From Lysobacter_K koreensis (GTDB lineage: Bacteria > Pseudomonadota > Gammaproteobacteria > Xanthomonadales > Xanthomonadaceae): a DNA stretch of 64,000 nt. This document shows positions 1 through 9,122 of this stretch, piece after piece (position 1 is the first letter of the stretch; every line of letters starts with the position of its first letter). The notes beneath the pieces are model-generated. The model was given only the letters and a program-made list of their open reading frames with translations. It was not told the origin of the DNA and searched no databases. A program made the position numbers and the translations under genes. The stretch lies in contig NZ_JBHTIH010000003.1 of the NCBI RefSeq assembly GCF_042677045.1, positions 124,001-188,000 of the forward strand. The letters run 5' to 3'.

Positions 1-687
1 ACCGGTGGCGGCGTGCTGTCGAACGCGTTGGCGCCGCTGCAGCACCGCATCGAGAAGCTGCTCGACGAGCACGCCGGCGGCCGCCGCGTGCCGGTCGAGC
101 GCGTGCGGGTGATCCCGCACCGCACGCGCAAGCTCGACGAGACCGCGTTCCGCAACGTCGCCACCGCGGTGCTGGACCGCAAGCAGCTCGCGTTCGAGTA
201 CCGCGCGCGCTCCACCGACGAGCGCACGCGCCGGCTGGTGTCGCCGCAGCGCCTTACCCACTACCGCGAGAACTGGTACCTCGATGCCTGGGACCACGAA
301 CGCGACGCGCTGCGCAGCTTCTCGGTCGACCGCATCGCCGCAGCGAAGTTGTCCGACGACGCGGCGCGCGACGTGCCCGACGAGGAACTCGACCGCCAGC
401 TCGCATCGAGCTATGGGATCTTCTCCGGAACCCCGAAAGGCTGGGCGACGATCGTATTCAATGCCCGCGCCGCGCGCTGGGTCGCCGACGAGCACTGGCA
501 TTCGCAGCAGCAGGGGCGGTTCCTGGCCGACGGTCGCTACGAGTTGAAGGTGCCGTTCAGTTCCGGCCGCGAGCTGCTGATGGACGTGCTGCATTACGGT
601 GCCGACGCCGAGATCGTCGAGCCGCCGTCGCTGCGCGAGCAGGCACGCGCGCTGCTGTCGCTGGCGCTGAGCCAGTACGACCGCTGA
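1..687 (+). CDS. WYL-domain transcriptional regulator (3' part only)
   Basis: The reading frame is open from the first base, so the gene starts upstream and only the last 228 codons are present. A WYL core is visible: a region with REER-like hydrophobic/charged alternation, then YRENWYLDAWD and a following FSVDRI segment. A C-terminal extension follows. WYL domains bind small ligands or nucleic acid and are usually fused to an N-terminal HTH, which would lie outside this window, as in YafY-type regulators. The stop overlaps the next start by one base (TGATG), which suggests co-transcription with the patatin gene. The target cannot be inferred from what is present. Confidence 0.85.
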   Translation, partial: TGGGVLSNALAPLQHRIEKLLDEHAGGRRVPVERVRVIPHRTRKLDETAFRNVATAVLDRKQLAFEYRARSTDERTRRLVSPQRLTHYRENWYLDAWDHERDALRSFSVDRIAAAKLSDDAARDVPDEELDRQLASSYGIFSGTPKGWATIVFNARAARWVADEHWHSQQQGRFLADGRYELKVPFSSGRELLMDVLHYGADAEIVEPPSLREQARALLSLALSQYDR

Positions 688-1613
688 TGGCCGCCGACGC
701 CCCGAAGATCGCACGCGGCGAACGCGTGGCGCTGGTGCTCGGCGCCGGCGGCGCGCGCGGGCTGGCGCAGATCGGCGTGATCGAGGCGCTGCAGGCGCGG
801 GGGCTCAACATCGTCGCGGTGGCCGGTTCCTCCAGCGGCGCGCTGGTCGGCGGCCTGTTCGCGGCCGGCAAGCTGGGCGCCTACCGCGACTGGCTGTTCG
901 GCCTGAGCCGCACCGACATGCTGCGGCTGCTCGACCCGGTGTTCGGCAGCGCGGCGCTGTTCCGCGGGCACCGGTTGATGCAGGCCTTGCGCGAGCTGAC
1001 CGGCCATGTCCGCATCGAGGAGCTCCCGGTAGATTTCACCGCGGTCGCGGTCGACCTGCTGCGGCAGCGCGAGGTCTGGCTGCGCGAGGGCGACCTGTGG
1101 GACGCGGTGCGCGCCTCGATCGCGATCCCGGGCCTGTTCACGCCCTACGAAGTGCACGGCCGCGAGCTCGTCGACGGCGGCCTGCTGGCGCCGTTGCCGA
1201 TCGCGGCCACGCGCCTGTCGGACGCGCACCGGCTGATCGCGGTCGACATGCACGGCTGGCCGCAGCGCCCGCCGGGCAGCCCGGCCGAGCCCGGGCGCGA
1301 GGATGCGCGCGAGGCTCCGAGCCGCTCGCGGCTGGGCGAGTGGTTCGAGCGCCGCCTGCACCGCGATGCGCAAGCGGCCGAGGCGGACGGGCCGGTGCAG
1401 CATCCGCCGGTGGGCTTCACCGAACTGATGGCGCGCTCGCTCGACACCATGCAGGCGCAGATCGCGCGCGTGCAGCTGGCGCTGGACCCGCCCGAGCTGG
1501 TGATCCGCATCCCGCGCGATGCCTGCCAGTTCTACGAGTTCTGGCGCGCCAAGGAGTTGATCCAGATCGGCCGCGCCGAGGCCGACAAGGCGCTGGACGC
1601 GGCCGGGTACTAG
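687..1613 (+). CDS. patatin-like phospholipase family protein (RssA/NTE type)
   Basis: This is a 308-residue serine lipase-like protein. The oxyanion motif GAGGARG is at residues 19-25, the nucleophile elbow GSSSG has Ser49, and the DGG motif carrying the catalytic Asp is near residue 163, so the Ser-Asp dyad looks complete. No signal peptide is seen, so a cytosolic or inner-face location is likely. The family hydrolyses acyl esters of phospholipids. A charged insertion around residues 200-235 is not part of the core fold. The start overlaps the preceding WYL stop, so the two genes probably form a transcriptional unit. The substrate is not predictable. Confidence 0.88.
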   Translation: MAADAPKIARGERVALVLGAGGARGLAQIGVIEALQARGLNIVAVAGSSSGALVGGLFAAGKLGAYRDWLFGLSRTDMLRLLDPVFGSAALFRGHRLMQALRELTGHVRIEELPVDFTAVAVDLLRQREVWLREGDLWDAVRASIAIPGLFTPYEVHGRELVDGGLLAPLPIAATRLSDAHRLIAVDMHGWPQRPPGSPAEPGREDAREAPSRSRLGEWFERRLHRDAQAAEADGPVQHPPVGFTELMARSLDTMQAQIARVQLALDPPELVIRIPRDACQFYEFWRAKELIQIGRAEADKALDAAGY

Positions 1614-1631
1614 CGCCCCGAGCAACCTGTA

Positions 1632-1662
1632 GATGTCATCCCGAACGAAGTGAGGAACCTGC
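1632..1662. repeat. dispersed REP-like repeat fragment
   Basis: A short intergenic sequence of the 'CATCCCGAACGAAGTGAG' type lies 18 bp after the patatin stop. This kind of sequence is dispersed in many bacterial genomes and is recognised here only by pattern. No coding role is seen. Confidence 0.4.
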
Positions 1663-1783
1663 TGTCGGTCCGTCACAAGCGCATCGGCTGGGGAGGTATC
1701 GTCGGACGCCGGCGCGGCCTCAGCTACGACGCTGGTTGGGGATCATCGGGGGCCGGTCGCAGCCCCTGAGACGGCCCGGCGGG

Positions 1784-2149
1784 ATGGTGGCGTCCACCGC
1801 CTTCGGAGCCATCGCCATGATCGCCACGTCCTCCCCGACCCGCGCCCGCCCCGCGTCCGAGATCGACCCGCGCCTCGACGCGGCGCTGCGTTACGCCGTG
1901 GCGATCGGCGCGGTGCTGGTGTTGCTGCTGCCGGCCGCGCGCGCCAGCCACGCGGCGATCGGCTGGTTGCCGCTGTGGCTGCTGGCGATGCCGCTGGCCG
2001 CGTGGTGGGCGTTGCACCGGTTCCCGCTGCCGATGCGGGCCGTCACCCTCGCGGCCTCGACGCAGGTCGCGCGGCCGCGTCGGGTGGGCGCGCAGGCCCG
2101 GCGCCGGGTGCGTCCCGCGCCCCGTCGGGTATTGCCGCAAGCCGCTTGA
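1784..2149 (+). CDS. small hypothetical membrane protein
   Basis: This reading frame encodes about 121 residues with one or two hydrophobic segments (AVLVLLLPA and LLAMPLAAWWAL). The tail is rich in Arg, Ala and Pro. The chosen start is an ATG with GGCGGG upstream; a second ATG at 1817 is equally plausible. I do not recognise the family. The hydrophobic profile supports a real gene, but the Arg/Ala-rich tail is what random GC-rich DNA also produces, so it may be spurious. Confidence 0.4.
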   Translation: MVASTAFGAIAMIATSSPTRARPASEIDPRLDAALRYAVAIGAVLVLLLPAARASHAAIGWLPLWLLAMPLAAWWALHRFPLPMRAVTLAASTQVARPRRVGAQARRRVRPAPRRVLPQAA

Positions 2150-2263
2150 CCGAATGCGGCGGGAACCGGCGCGCGTGACTCGGGGCACGGCGGCGGCCGC
2201 GGAGGCGTGTGCTAGCGTTCGGGGCCGACTTTCACCCCCACCTTGCCACGCACCGGAGCCACC

Positions 2264-4435
2264 ATGCCCACGTTTTCCCAGGCCTGCCAGAACGCCATGA
2301 TGTCCGCCGGCCTGGCCGCCGCGGCCGTGGCCGGGACCGTCCACGCCGAGGAGGGCGCAACCATGAACCCACCGGCCGACCCGCATGCCTGGCTCGAGGA
2401 CGTTGGCGGCGAACGCCAGCTGGGCTGGGTCAAGCAGCGCAACGCCAGCACCGAGGCTGAGCTGGCCAATACCCCGCAGTTCAAGCAGCTCGAAGCGCAG
2501 ATCCGCGCGATTCTCGACTCCGACGCGAAGATTCCCGCGGTGCAGAAGATCGGCGAGCACTACTACAACTTCTGGAAGGACGCGCAGCACCAGCGCGGCC
2601 TGTGGCGCCGCACCACGCTGGCCGAGTACCGCAAGCCGCAGCCGCAATGGGAAACGGTGATCGACCTCGACGCCCTGAACCAGGCCGAGGGCGAGAACTG
2701 GGTCTGGCACGGCGCCGACTGCCTCAAGCCGGTGCCCCCGAACAAGGTGTACGAGCGCTGCCTGGTCGCGCTGTCGCGCGGCGGCGCCGATGCCGATGTC
2801 ACCCGCGAGTTCGACCTCAAGAACAAGGCCTGGCTCAAGGACGGTTTCTATCGCGCCGAAGCCAAGGGCGCACTGGGCTGGATCGACCAGGACCACGTCT
2901 ACGTCTATACCGACTTCGGACCCGGCACGATGACCTCCTCGGGCTACCCGCGCGTGGTCAAACAGTGGCGGCGCGGCACGCCGCTGGCCAGCGCCAGCGT
3001 GGTCTACGAGGGCCAGGCCGACGACATGTACATCGCGGCGATGCACGACGACACGCCCGGTTACGCGCGCGATTTCGTCAGCCGCACGCTGGCGTTCTAC
3101 AACGACGAGCTGTACCTCAGGGGCAGTGAGGGCAAGCTGGCCAAGATCGACGCGCCGAACTCCGCCAACAAGTCGGTGCACAAGGACTGGCTGGTGCTGG
3201 AGCTGCGCGAGGCCTACGCGGCCGGCGGCAAGACCTACCCGGCCGGCAGCCTGCTCGCGGCGAATTTCGATGACTTCATGGCCGGCAAGCGCGAGTTCAC
3301 CACCCTGTTCGCGCCGACGCAGCGAACCTCGCTGGCCGGTTACACCTGGACCCGGAACCACCTCGTGCTGAACGTGCTCGAGGACGTCAAGAACAGGCTC
3401 AGCGTGCTGACCCCCAACGCCCAGGGTGGGGCCGGCGAGTGGAAGCGCGAGGCCTTCGTCGGCGCGCCGACCTTCGGCACGCTCGGCGTCGACGCGGTCG
3501 ATGCCGATCACAGCGACGCGGTGTGGCTGACCGCCACCGACTACCTGACCCCGAGCACGCTGGCGCTGGCCGACATCGGCCAGAAACCGGAGGTGCTCAA
3601 GACCATGCCGACGTTCTTCGACGGCAGCGCGCACGCGATCGAACAGCACTTCGCTACTTCCAAGGACGGCACCAAAGTGCCGTACTTCCTGGTCAAGCCC
3701 AAGGACCTCGCGCTCGATGGCAGCGCGCCGACCCTGCTGTACGGCTACGGCGGCTTCGAGATCTCGCTGACCCCGGGCTACTCGGGCTCGGTCGGCAAGG
3801 GATGGCTGGAGAAGGGCGGCGTGTACGCGGTCGCCAACATCCGCGGCGGCGGCGAGTACGGCCCGCGCTGGCACCAGGCGGCATTGAAAGCCAACCGGCA
3901 CAAGGCCTACGAGGACTTCGCCGCGGTCGCGCGCGACCTGATCGCCAACAAGGTCACCTCCACCCCGCACCTGGGCATCCAGGGCGGCAGCAACGGCGGC
4001 CTGCTCACCGGCAACATGCTGACCCAGTACCCGGAGCTGTTCGGCGCGGTCGTGGTGCAGGTGCCGCTGCTCGACATGAAGCGCTACAGCCACCTGCTGG
4101 CCGGCGCCTCGTGGATGGCCGAGTACGGCAACCCGGACACCGCCGACTGGAGCTACATCCAGACGTTCTCGCCGTACCACCTGTTCGACGCCAAGCGCGA
4201 CTACCCGCCGACCATTTTCATGACCTCGACCCGCGACGACCGCGTCCACCCGGGCCACGCGCGCAAGATGATGGCCAGGATGCTGGAGGCGAACAAGGAC
4301 GTGCGCTACTACGAGAACATCGAGGGCGGCCACGGCGGCTCGGCCAACAACGCCCAGGCCGCGCACATGAGCGCGCTCGCCTTTACCTTCCTGTGGAACC
4401 AGCTCGGCGGCCAGGAGGTCACCGGCAGCAAGTAA
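2264..4435 (+). CDS. S9 family prolyl oligopeptidase
   Basis: This is a 723-residue prolyl-oligopeptidase-type serine peptidase. An N-terminal seven-blade propeller (about residues 40-440) is followed by an alpha/beta-hydrolase domain. The catalytic triad is visible: Ser576 in GGSNGG, Asp near 658 in STRDDRVHPG and His690 in GGHGG. The start is the ATG preceded by GGAG; the first 29 residues look like a weak signal peptide ending VHA, so periplasmic export is inferred. Members cleave short proline-containing peptides. A second S9 gene follows after a short repeat-bearing gap, suggesting a tandem peptide-degradation locus. Confidence 0.92.
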   Translation: MPTFSQACQNAMMSAGLAAAAVAGTVHAEEGATMNPPADPHAWLEDVGGERQLGWVKQRNASTEAELANTPQFKQLEAQIRAILDSDAKIPAVQKIGEHYYNFWKDAQHQRGLWRRTTLAEYRKPQPQWETVIDLDALNQAEGENWVWHGADCLKPVPPNKVYERCLVALSRGGADADVTREFDLKNKAWLKDGFYRAEAKGALGWIDQDHVYVYTDFGPGTMTSSGYPRVVKQWRRGTPLASASVVYEGQADDMYIAAMHDDTPGYARDFVSRTLAFYNDELYLRGSEGKLAKIDAPNSANKSVHKDWLVLELREAYAAGGKTYPAGSLLAANFDDFMAGKREFTTLFAPTQRTSLAGYTWTRNHLVLNVLEDVKNRLSVLTPNAQGGAGEWKREAFVGAPTFGTLGVDAVDADHSDAVWLTATDYLTPSTLALADIGQKPEVLKTMPTFFDGSAHAIEQHFATSKDGTKVPYFLVKPKDLALDGSAPTLLYGYGGFEISLTPGYSGSVGKGWLEKGGVYAVANIRGGGEYGPRWHQAALKANRHKAYEDFAAVARDLIANKVTSTPHLGIQGGSNGGLLTGNMLTQYPELFGAVVVQVPLLDMKRYSHLLAGASWMAEYGNPDTADWSYIQTFSPYHLFDAKRDYPPTIFMTSTRDDRVHPGHARKMMARMLEANKDVRYYENIEGGHGGSANNAQAAHMSALAFTFLWNQLGGQEVTGSK

Positions 4436-4470
4436 GCCTCAGGCTTGGTCTTAGGGCCGCGGACCAGGTT

Positions 4471-4499
4471 CGTGATTCCCGGCGAAAGCCGGAATCACG
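4471..4499. repeat. REP-like palindrome between the two S9 peptidase genes
   Basis: An imperfect inverted repeat with CGTGATTCC and GGAATCACG arms around a short GGC-gaaa-GCC inner stem. It belongs to the dispersed 'CATTCCCGC/GCGGGAATG' type. It could form an mRNA hairpin between the two genes. Confidence 0.55.
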
Positions 4500-4595
4500 G
4501 CAGCGGCAGGTCGGTGCCTGCCGACAGCACCCCGCGGATTGCCAGCCGGAAAACACGCGCCACCCAGTTGCTTCTCCAGCCACCGGACCCCATCC

Positions 4596-6743
4596 ATGAA
4601 ACCGACTTCCCTCCTGCTCGCGGCCTCGCTCCTGATGACCACCTCGCTCACCGCCCACGCCGCCGCCCCGACGCCGCCCGACGCCGCCAAGAAGCCGCAC
4701 CTGGTGAAGGCGCCGCACGGCGCGCAGCGCGTTGACGAGTACTACTGGTTGCGCGACGACACCCGCAAGAACCCGGAGATGCTCGCCTACCTCAACGCCG
4801 AGAACGCCTACGTCGACGCCTCGATGGCGTCGCTCAAGCCGCTCGAGAACAGGCTGTACGACGAGATCGTCGGCCGCATCAAGCAGGACGACAGCACCGT
4901 GCCGTACCGCGAGCGCGGTTACTGGTACTACTCGCGCTACGAGACCGGTCAGGACTACCCGATTTACGCGCGCCGCAGCGGCAGCATGGAGGCGGCCGAG
5001 CAGGTGCTGCTCGACGTCAACGCGATGGCCAAGGGCAAGGAGTATTTCAGCGTCGGTGACTGGGAGGTCAGCCAGGACAACGAGCTGCTGGCCTGGGCCG
5101 AGGACGCGATCGGCCGCCGCCAGTACACGATCCGCATCAAGAACCTCGCCACCGGCGAGACCTACGCCGACAGCATCTCCGGCGTGTCGGCCAACCTGGT
5201 CTGGGCCGACGACAACAAGACACTGTTCTACATCGAGAACGACCCGGAAACCCTGCTCACCGTGCGCGTCAAGAAGCACGTGCTCGGCACCCCGGCGTCG
5301 GCGGACGTGCTGGTGTACGAGGAAAAGGACGACAGCTTCTACATGGGCATCGGCCGCACCCGCGACGACAAGTACATCTGCATCGGCGTCGACAGCACCG
5401 TGGCCAGCGAGGCGCGCTGCGCCCTCGCGGCCGACCCGAAGGAGTTCGTGGTGCTCGCGCCGCGCCAGCGCGACGTCGAATACAGCGCCGACCATCACGG
5501 CGGCCGCTGGGTGATCCGTACCAACGAAGGTGGCGCCAAGAACTTCAAGCTGATGACCGCGCCCAGCGATGCGACCGCGCGCAGCCAATGGAAGGACTGG
5601 ATCGCGCACCGCGACGACGTGTTCATCGAGGGCTTCGAGCTGTTCGACGGCTTCACAGCGATCGGCGAGCGGTCCGAGGGTCTCGAGCGCTTGCGCCTGC
5701 TGAAGCCCGACGGCACCCAGGAGTACGTCCAGGCCGACGAGCCCGCGTATTCGATGGGCCTGGACGTCAACGCCGAACCCGACACGCCGTGGCTGCGCTA
5801 CACCTACACCTCGCTGACCACGCCGGCGACCACCTACGAGGTCAATACCACCACCGGCGAGCGCAAGCTGCTAAAGCGCCAGCCGGTGATCGGCTACGAC
5901 GCCGACCGGTACGCCACCGAGCGCGTGTGGGCGACCGCAAAGGACGGCACCAAGGTCCCGGTGTCGCTGGTCTACAAGAAGGGCTTCGAGAAGAACGGCC
6001 AGGCGGCGCTGCTGCAGTACGCCTACGGCAGCTACGGCTCGTCGATGGACCCCGGCTTCAACCTGCCGGTGGTGAGCCTGCTCGATCGCGGCATGGTCTA
6101 CGCGATCGCGCACATCCGCGGCGGCCAGGAAATGGGCCGCAACTGGTACGACGCCGGCAAGCTGTTCAACAAGAAGAATACCTTCACCGACTTCATCGAC
6201 GTCACCGACTTCCTGGTCAAGGAAGGCTATGCGGCGAAGGGCCGCGTCGCCGCGTACGGCGGCAGCGCCGGTGGACTGCTGATGGGCGCAATCTCCAATA
6301 TGGCGCCGGACCGGTACCGGGTGATCCTGTCGCAGGTGCCGTTCGTCGATGTGGTCACCACCATGCTCGACGCCAGCATCCCACTGACCACCAACGAGTA
6401 CGACGAGTGGGGCAACCCGGAGAAGAAGGAGTACTACGACTACATGCTGTCGTACTCGCCGTACGACAACCTGAAAGCGCAGGACTACCCGGCGATGTTC
6501 GTCGGCACCGGGCTGTGGGACTCGCAGGTGCAGTACTTCGAACCGGCCAAGTACGTCGCCCGCCTGCGCGACCTCAACACCTCCGAGCAGCCGGTGCTGT
6601 TCCGCACCAACATGGACGCCGGCCACGGCGGCAAGTCCGGCCGTTTCCGCCGCTACCGCGAACTGTCGGAGATGTACGCGTTCACCCTCGACCAGCTGGG
6701 CGTGCCCAGTGGCGATGCCGGCGCGACGAACGCGGCGAAGTAG
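4596..6743 (+). CDS. ptrB: oligopeptidase B (S9A), exported form
   Basis: This 715-residue protein opens with a clear signal peptide (basic MKP, hydrophobic core, TAHAAA). The mature part starts with the POP_N signature HGAQRVDEYYWLRDD. The catalytic residues are Ser557 (GGSAGG), Asp near 642 (GLWDSQVQY) and His677 (AGHGGKSG). Oligopeptidase B cleaves after Lys/Arg in short peptides. The E. coli enzyme is cytosolic, whereas the leader here argues for a periplasmic enzyme. The start was placed at the ATG that begins the signal peptide; upstream in-frame ATGs give no leader. It lies directly downstream of another S9 gene. Confidence 0.93.
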   Translation: MKPTSLLLAASLLMTTSLTAHAAAPTPPDAAKKPHLVKAPHGAQRVDEYYWLRDDTRKNPEMLAYLNAENAYVDASMASLKPLENRLYDEIVGRIKQDDSTVPYRERGYWYYSRYETGQDYPIYARRSGSMEAAEQVLLDVNAMAKGKEYFSVGDWEVSQDNELLAWAEDAIGRRQYTIRIKNLATGETYADSISGVSANLVWADDNKTLFYIENDPETLLTVRVKKHVLGTPASADVLVYEEKDDSFYMGIGRTRDDKYICIGVDSTVASEARCALAADPKEFVVLAPRQRDVEYSADHHGGRWVIRTNEGGAKNFKLMTAPSDATARSQWKDWIAHRDDVFIEGFELFDGFTAIGERSEGLERLRLLKPDGTQEYVQADEPAYSMGLDVNAEPDTPWLRYTYTSLTTPATTYEVNTTTGERKLLKRQPVIGYDADRYATERVWATAKDGTKVPVSLVYKKGFEKNGQAALLQYAYGSYGSSMDPGFNLPVVSLLDRGMVYAIAHIRGGQEMGRNWYDAGKLFNKKNTFTDFIDVTDFLVKEGYAAKGRVAAYGGSAGGLLMGAISNMAPDRYRVILSQVPFVDVVTTMLDASIPLTTNEYDEWGNPEKKEYYDYMLSYSPYDNLKAQDYPAMFVGTGLWDSQVQYFEPAKYVARLRDLNTSEQPVLFRTNMDAGHGGKSGRFRRYRELSEMYAFTLDQLGVPSGDAGATNAAK

Positions 6744-6753
6744 CGCGCCCTGG

Positions 6754-6792
6754 CTCCCTCCCTTGCGAAGCAGGGGAGGGTTGGGGAGAGGT
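6754..6792. repeat. GC-rich dispersed repeat, 'CTCCCTTGCGAAGCAGGGGAGGG' type
   Basis: An inverted repeat (CTCCC-TTGC / GCAGGGGAG) followed by a TTGGGGAG tail. The same family recurs at 12484-12597, 44999-45122 and 49238-49350. Here it fills the gap between ptrB and the YbaN-type gene. Confidence 0.7.
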
Positions 6793-6804
6793 CCTCTTCG
6801 CCCG

Positions 6805-7239
6805 ATGCCGAATCCACCCCACACGGCCGCGCCGATGCCCGCTCCTGCATCACCCGAACCACCTGCGACCGGCCGCTTCCGCTGGGCCTGGTGGCTACTC
6901 GCCTACGCCAGCCTGGGCCTGGGCCTGGTCGGCATCGTGGTGCCGGGCCTGCCGACGGTGCCGTTCGTGCTGCTGGCCGCGTTCGCCGCGGCGCGAGGTT
7001 CGCAGCGCTTGCACGGGTGGCTGCTCGCGCACCGCCAGTTCGGCCCGGTGATCCGCGACTGGGAGGCGCACGGGGCGGTCAGCCGCCGCGCGAAACGGCT
7101 GGCGCTGGCGATGATGGCCGCGTGCGCGGTGTTGCTGTTCCTGACCGCACCGCGCGCGTGGATGGCGGCGACCGGCACCGCGGTCATGGCGCTGGTGGCG
7201 AGCTGGCTGTGGTCGCGACCGGAACCTCCGGCATCGTGA
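6805..7239 (+). CDS. YbaN family (DUF454) inner-membrane protein
   Basis: This is a 144-residue membrane protein. After a Pro/Ala-rich N-terminus there are two hydrophobic segments around GLGLVGIVVPGLPTVPF, the family hallmark. A cytosolic loop with HRQFGPVIRDWEAHG follows, then a further hydrophobic pair near the C-terminus. DUF454/YbaN proteins have no established function. Two in-frame starts (6805 and 6835) exist; the first is used, but neither has a strong ribosome-binding site. The gene stands 56 bp before lptM and may be read with it. Confidence 0.85.
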   Translation: MPNPPHTAAPMPAPASPEPPATGRFRWAWWLLAYASLGLGLVGIVVPGLPTVPFVLLAAFAAARGSQRLHGWLLAHRQFGPVIRDWEAHGAVSRRAKRLALAMMAACAVLLFLTAPRAWMAATGTAVMALVASWLWSRPEPPAS

Positions 7240-7295
7240 ACCGGCGCGAGCGCGTGGTCGTTGAGCCGCGCCGACGCCGCGCTACACTCCCCGGC

Positions 7296-7592
7296 ATGAA
7301 CCTGAAGCTCGCCATTGCACTGATCGCGTTGTCTTTGCCGCTCGCCGGCTGTGGCAACAAGGGGCCGCTGGTACTGCCGTCGAAGCCGGTTCCGGTCGAG
7401 GCCGACCTGCTGCAGGCCGAGCCGCCCGCGGACGCCGCCAGCACCGACGACGCAACCGCGCCGCCGCCCGCCGCCGACGCGCTCGACCCGGCGACCGACC
7501 TCGCTACGCCGCCGCCGGATCCCGCCACCGACGAGCCGGCCACCGAGCCCGTCCCGCCCACCCCGCCCACCAACGATGGCGGCAATGGCTGA
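7296..7592 (+). CDS. lptM: LptM-type small lipoprotein (YifL family)
   Basis: This 98-residue protein has a lipoprotein signal with lipobox LAGC (Cys19), followed immediately by GNKGPL, the conserved motif of LptM. LptM helps the LptDE outer-membrane LPS translocon mature. The C-terminal two thirds is a Pro/Ala/Asp/Thr-rich low-complexity tail, longer than in E. coli. The gene sits just before dapF and xerC, the order also found in E. coli, which supports the call. Its end overlaps the dapF start. Confidence 0.88.
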   Translation: MNLKLAIALIALSLPLAGCGNKGPLVLPSKPVPVEADLLQAEPPADAASTDDATAPPPAADALDPATDLATPPPDPATDEPATEPVPPTPPTNDGGNG

Positions 7593-8448
7593 CGAAGCTG
7601 CGCGCGCGCCGGGCCAGCCTCTGCGCTTCAGCAAGATGCACGGCGCCGGCAACGATTTCGTGGTGATCGACCTGCGCGGCGGCCGGCCGCCGCCCGATGC
7701 CGCGCAGTGCCGCGCGCTCGCCGACCGCCACACCGGCGTGGGCTGCGACCAGATCCTCACCGTCGAGGACCCCACCGACGCCGGCGCGCTCGCGCGCTAC
7801 CGCATCTGGAACGCCGACGGCTCGCCGTCGCAGCAGTGCGGCAACGGCGCGCGCTGCATCGCTGCGTGGCTGGTGCGCGATGGCGTCGCAGGCGGCACCG
7901 ACTTCGCGCTCGACAGCCCGGTCGGCCGCCACGCGGTCACGCGCCTGGGCGACGACCGCTACCGCATCGTGATGGGCGTGCCGCAGTTCGATCCGCCACG
8001 CATTCCCCTGCACGGCTTCGCCGACGAGCAGGAGCAGTACGTGATCGACCTGCGCGACAACCTGCTGGGCTTCGGCGCGGTGTCGATGGGCAACCCGCAC
8101 GCGGTGATCGAGGTCGACGACGTCGATGCGGCGCCGGTCGAGACCATCGGCCCGCTGCTGCAGGCCAGCGACGCGTTCCCGCAATCGGCCAACGTCGGTT
8201 TCGCGCAGGTGCACTCGCGCGCCCGCGTGCAACTGCGCGTCTACGAACGCGGCGCCGGCGAGACCCTCGCGTGCGGCAGCGGCGCGTGCGCCGCGGCGGC
8301 GGTGCTGATGCGGCGCGGCCGCGTCGATCGCGAGGTCACCATCGCCATGCCCGGCGGCGACTTGCAGGTTTCCTGGCCGTCGGACGACGCGCCGTTGGCG
8401 ATGGCCGGTCCCGCGGCTTTCGTGTTCGAGGGGGAGTGGAAGCAATGA
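7585..8448 (+). CDS. dapF: diaminopimelate epimerase
   Basis: This 287-residue enzyme interconverts LL- and meso-diaminopimelate for lysine and peptidoglycan synthesis. The family start motif RFSKMHGAGNDFVVID is near the N-terminus. Both catalytic cysteines are present, in QQCGNGARC and in TLACGSGACA. The start chosen is the second of two close ATGs (7576 and 7585), both overlapping the end of lptM; the difference is three residues. The stop overlaps the next gene as ATGA, so lptM, dapF, the DUF484 gene and xerC look like one operon. Confidence 0.96.
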   Translation: MADEAARAPGQPLRFSKMHGAGNDFVVIDLRGGRPPPDAAQCRALADRHTGVGCDQILTVEDPTDAGALARYRIWNADGSPSQQCGNGARCIAAWLVRDGVAGGTDFALDSPVGRHAVTRLGDDRYRIVMGVPQFDPPRIPLHGFADEQEQYVIDLRDNLLGFGAVSMGNPHAVIEVDDVDAAPVETIGPLLQASDAFPQSANVGFAQVHSRARVQLRVYERGAGETLACGSGACAAAAVLMRRGRVDREVTIAMPGGDLQVSWPSDDAPLAMAGPAAFVFEGEWKQ

Positions 8449-9122
8449 ACGAGACACAAGAAAAGCTCGGCGCGCACGAAGTGGCCGCGTGGCTGCGCCG
8501 CCACCCGCGCTTCCTGCAGCAGTTCCCCGACCTCGCGCTGACCCTGGTGGTGCCGCGCGAGGAAGGTTCGGCCTCCTCGCTGGCGAGCTACCAGCTGGAA
8601 GTGCTGCGCGACAAGAACCGCGAGCTGTCGCGGCGCCTGCAGGAACTGTTCGGCAACGCCCAGGACAACGAGCGCCTGTCGGTGCGCACCCACCAGCTCA
8701 CGCTCGGGCTGATGCGCCAGGCAAGCGCCGCCGACACCGTGCGCGCGATGGCCGCCAGCCTGGCCGAGGACTTCAACGGCGACCTGGTGCGGCTGGTGCT
8801 GTTCCGGCCGGTCGCAGGTCTGGAGGACAGCGAGTGGCTGCAGGTCATCGACCAGGCCGATGCGCGCCTGCAGCCATTCCGCGATTGCCTGCGCGACGGC
8901 GAGCCGCTGTGCGGCCGCCTGCAGCCGGAGAAGCACGCGCTGCTGTATGCAGCGCGCGCGTCCGACGTGCAATCGACCGCGCTGCTGCCGTTGCCGGGCG
9001 TCGGCCTGGTGGCCGTGGGCAGTCGCGACGCGAACCGGTTCTTCCCGGGTATGGGCACGGCGTTCCTGCGGATGATGGGCGAGTCGCTGGCCACGGCGTT
9101 GCAGCGCTTCGAACGCGACTGA
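8445..9122 (+). CDS. DUF484 family protein (GAF-like)
   Basis: This 225-residue protein starts with the family signature (a helical EVAAWLRRHPRFLQQFPDL region), then a coiled-coil stretch with DKNRELSRRLQELF and a C-terminal GAF-like domain. DUF484 genes are typically placed between dapF and xerC in gammaproteobacteria; their molecular role is unknown. Four-base overlaps link it to dapF (ATGA) and to xerC (TGATG), indicating translational coupling. Confidence 0.93.
   Translation: MNETQEKLGAHEVAAWLRRHPRFLQQFPDLALTLVVPREEGSASSLASYQLEVLRDKNRELSRRLQELFGNAQDNERLSVRTHQLTLGLMRQASAADTVRAMAASLAEDFNGDLVRLVLFRPVAGLEDSEWLQVIDQADARLQPFRDCLRDGEPLCGRLQPEKHALLYAARASDVQSTALLPLPGVGLVAVGSRDANRFFPGMGTAFLRMMGESLATALQRFERD

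Noticed and set aside
1632..1784. Peptide-coding extension at 'CHPERSEEP'-type repeat
   Set aside because: The reading is only a translated dispersed repeat, not a conserved protein.
1724..4366. Long minus-strand reading frame of 880 codons
   Set aside because: It overlaps the S9 peptidase on the other strand; its residue use (Val/Arg/Gly/Ala/His-rich) is that of a shadow frame in GC-rich DNA.
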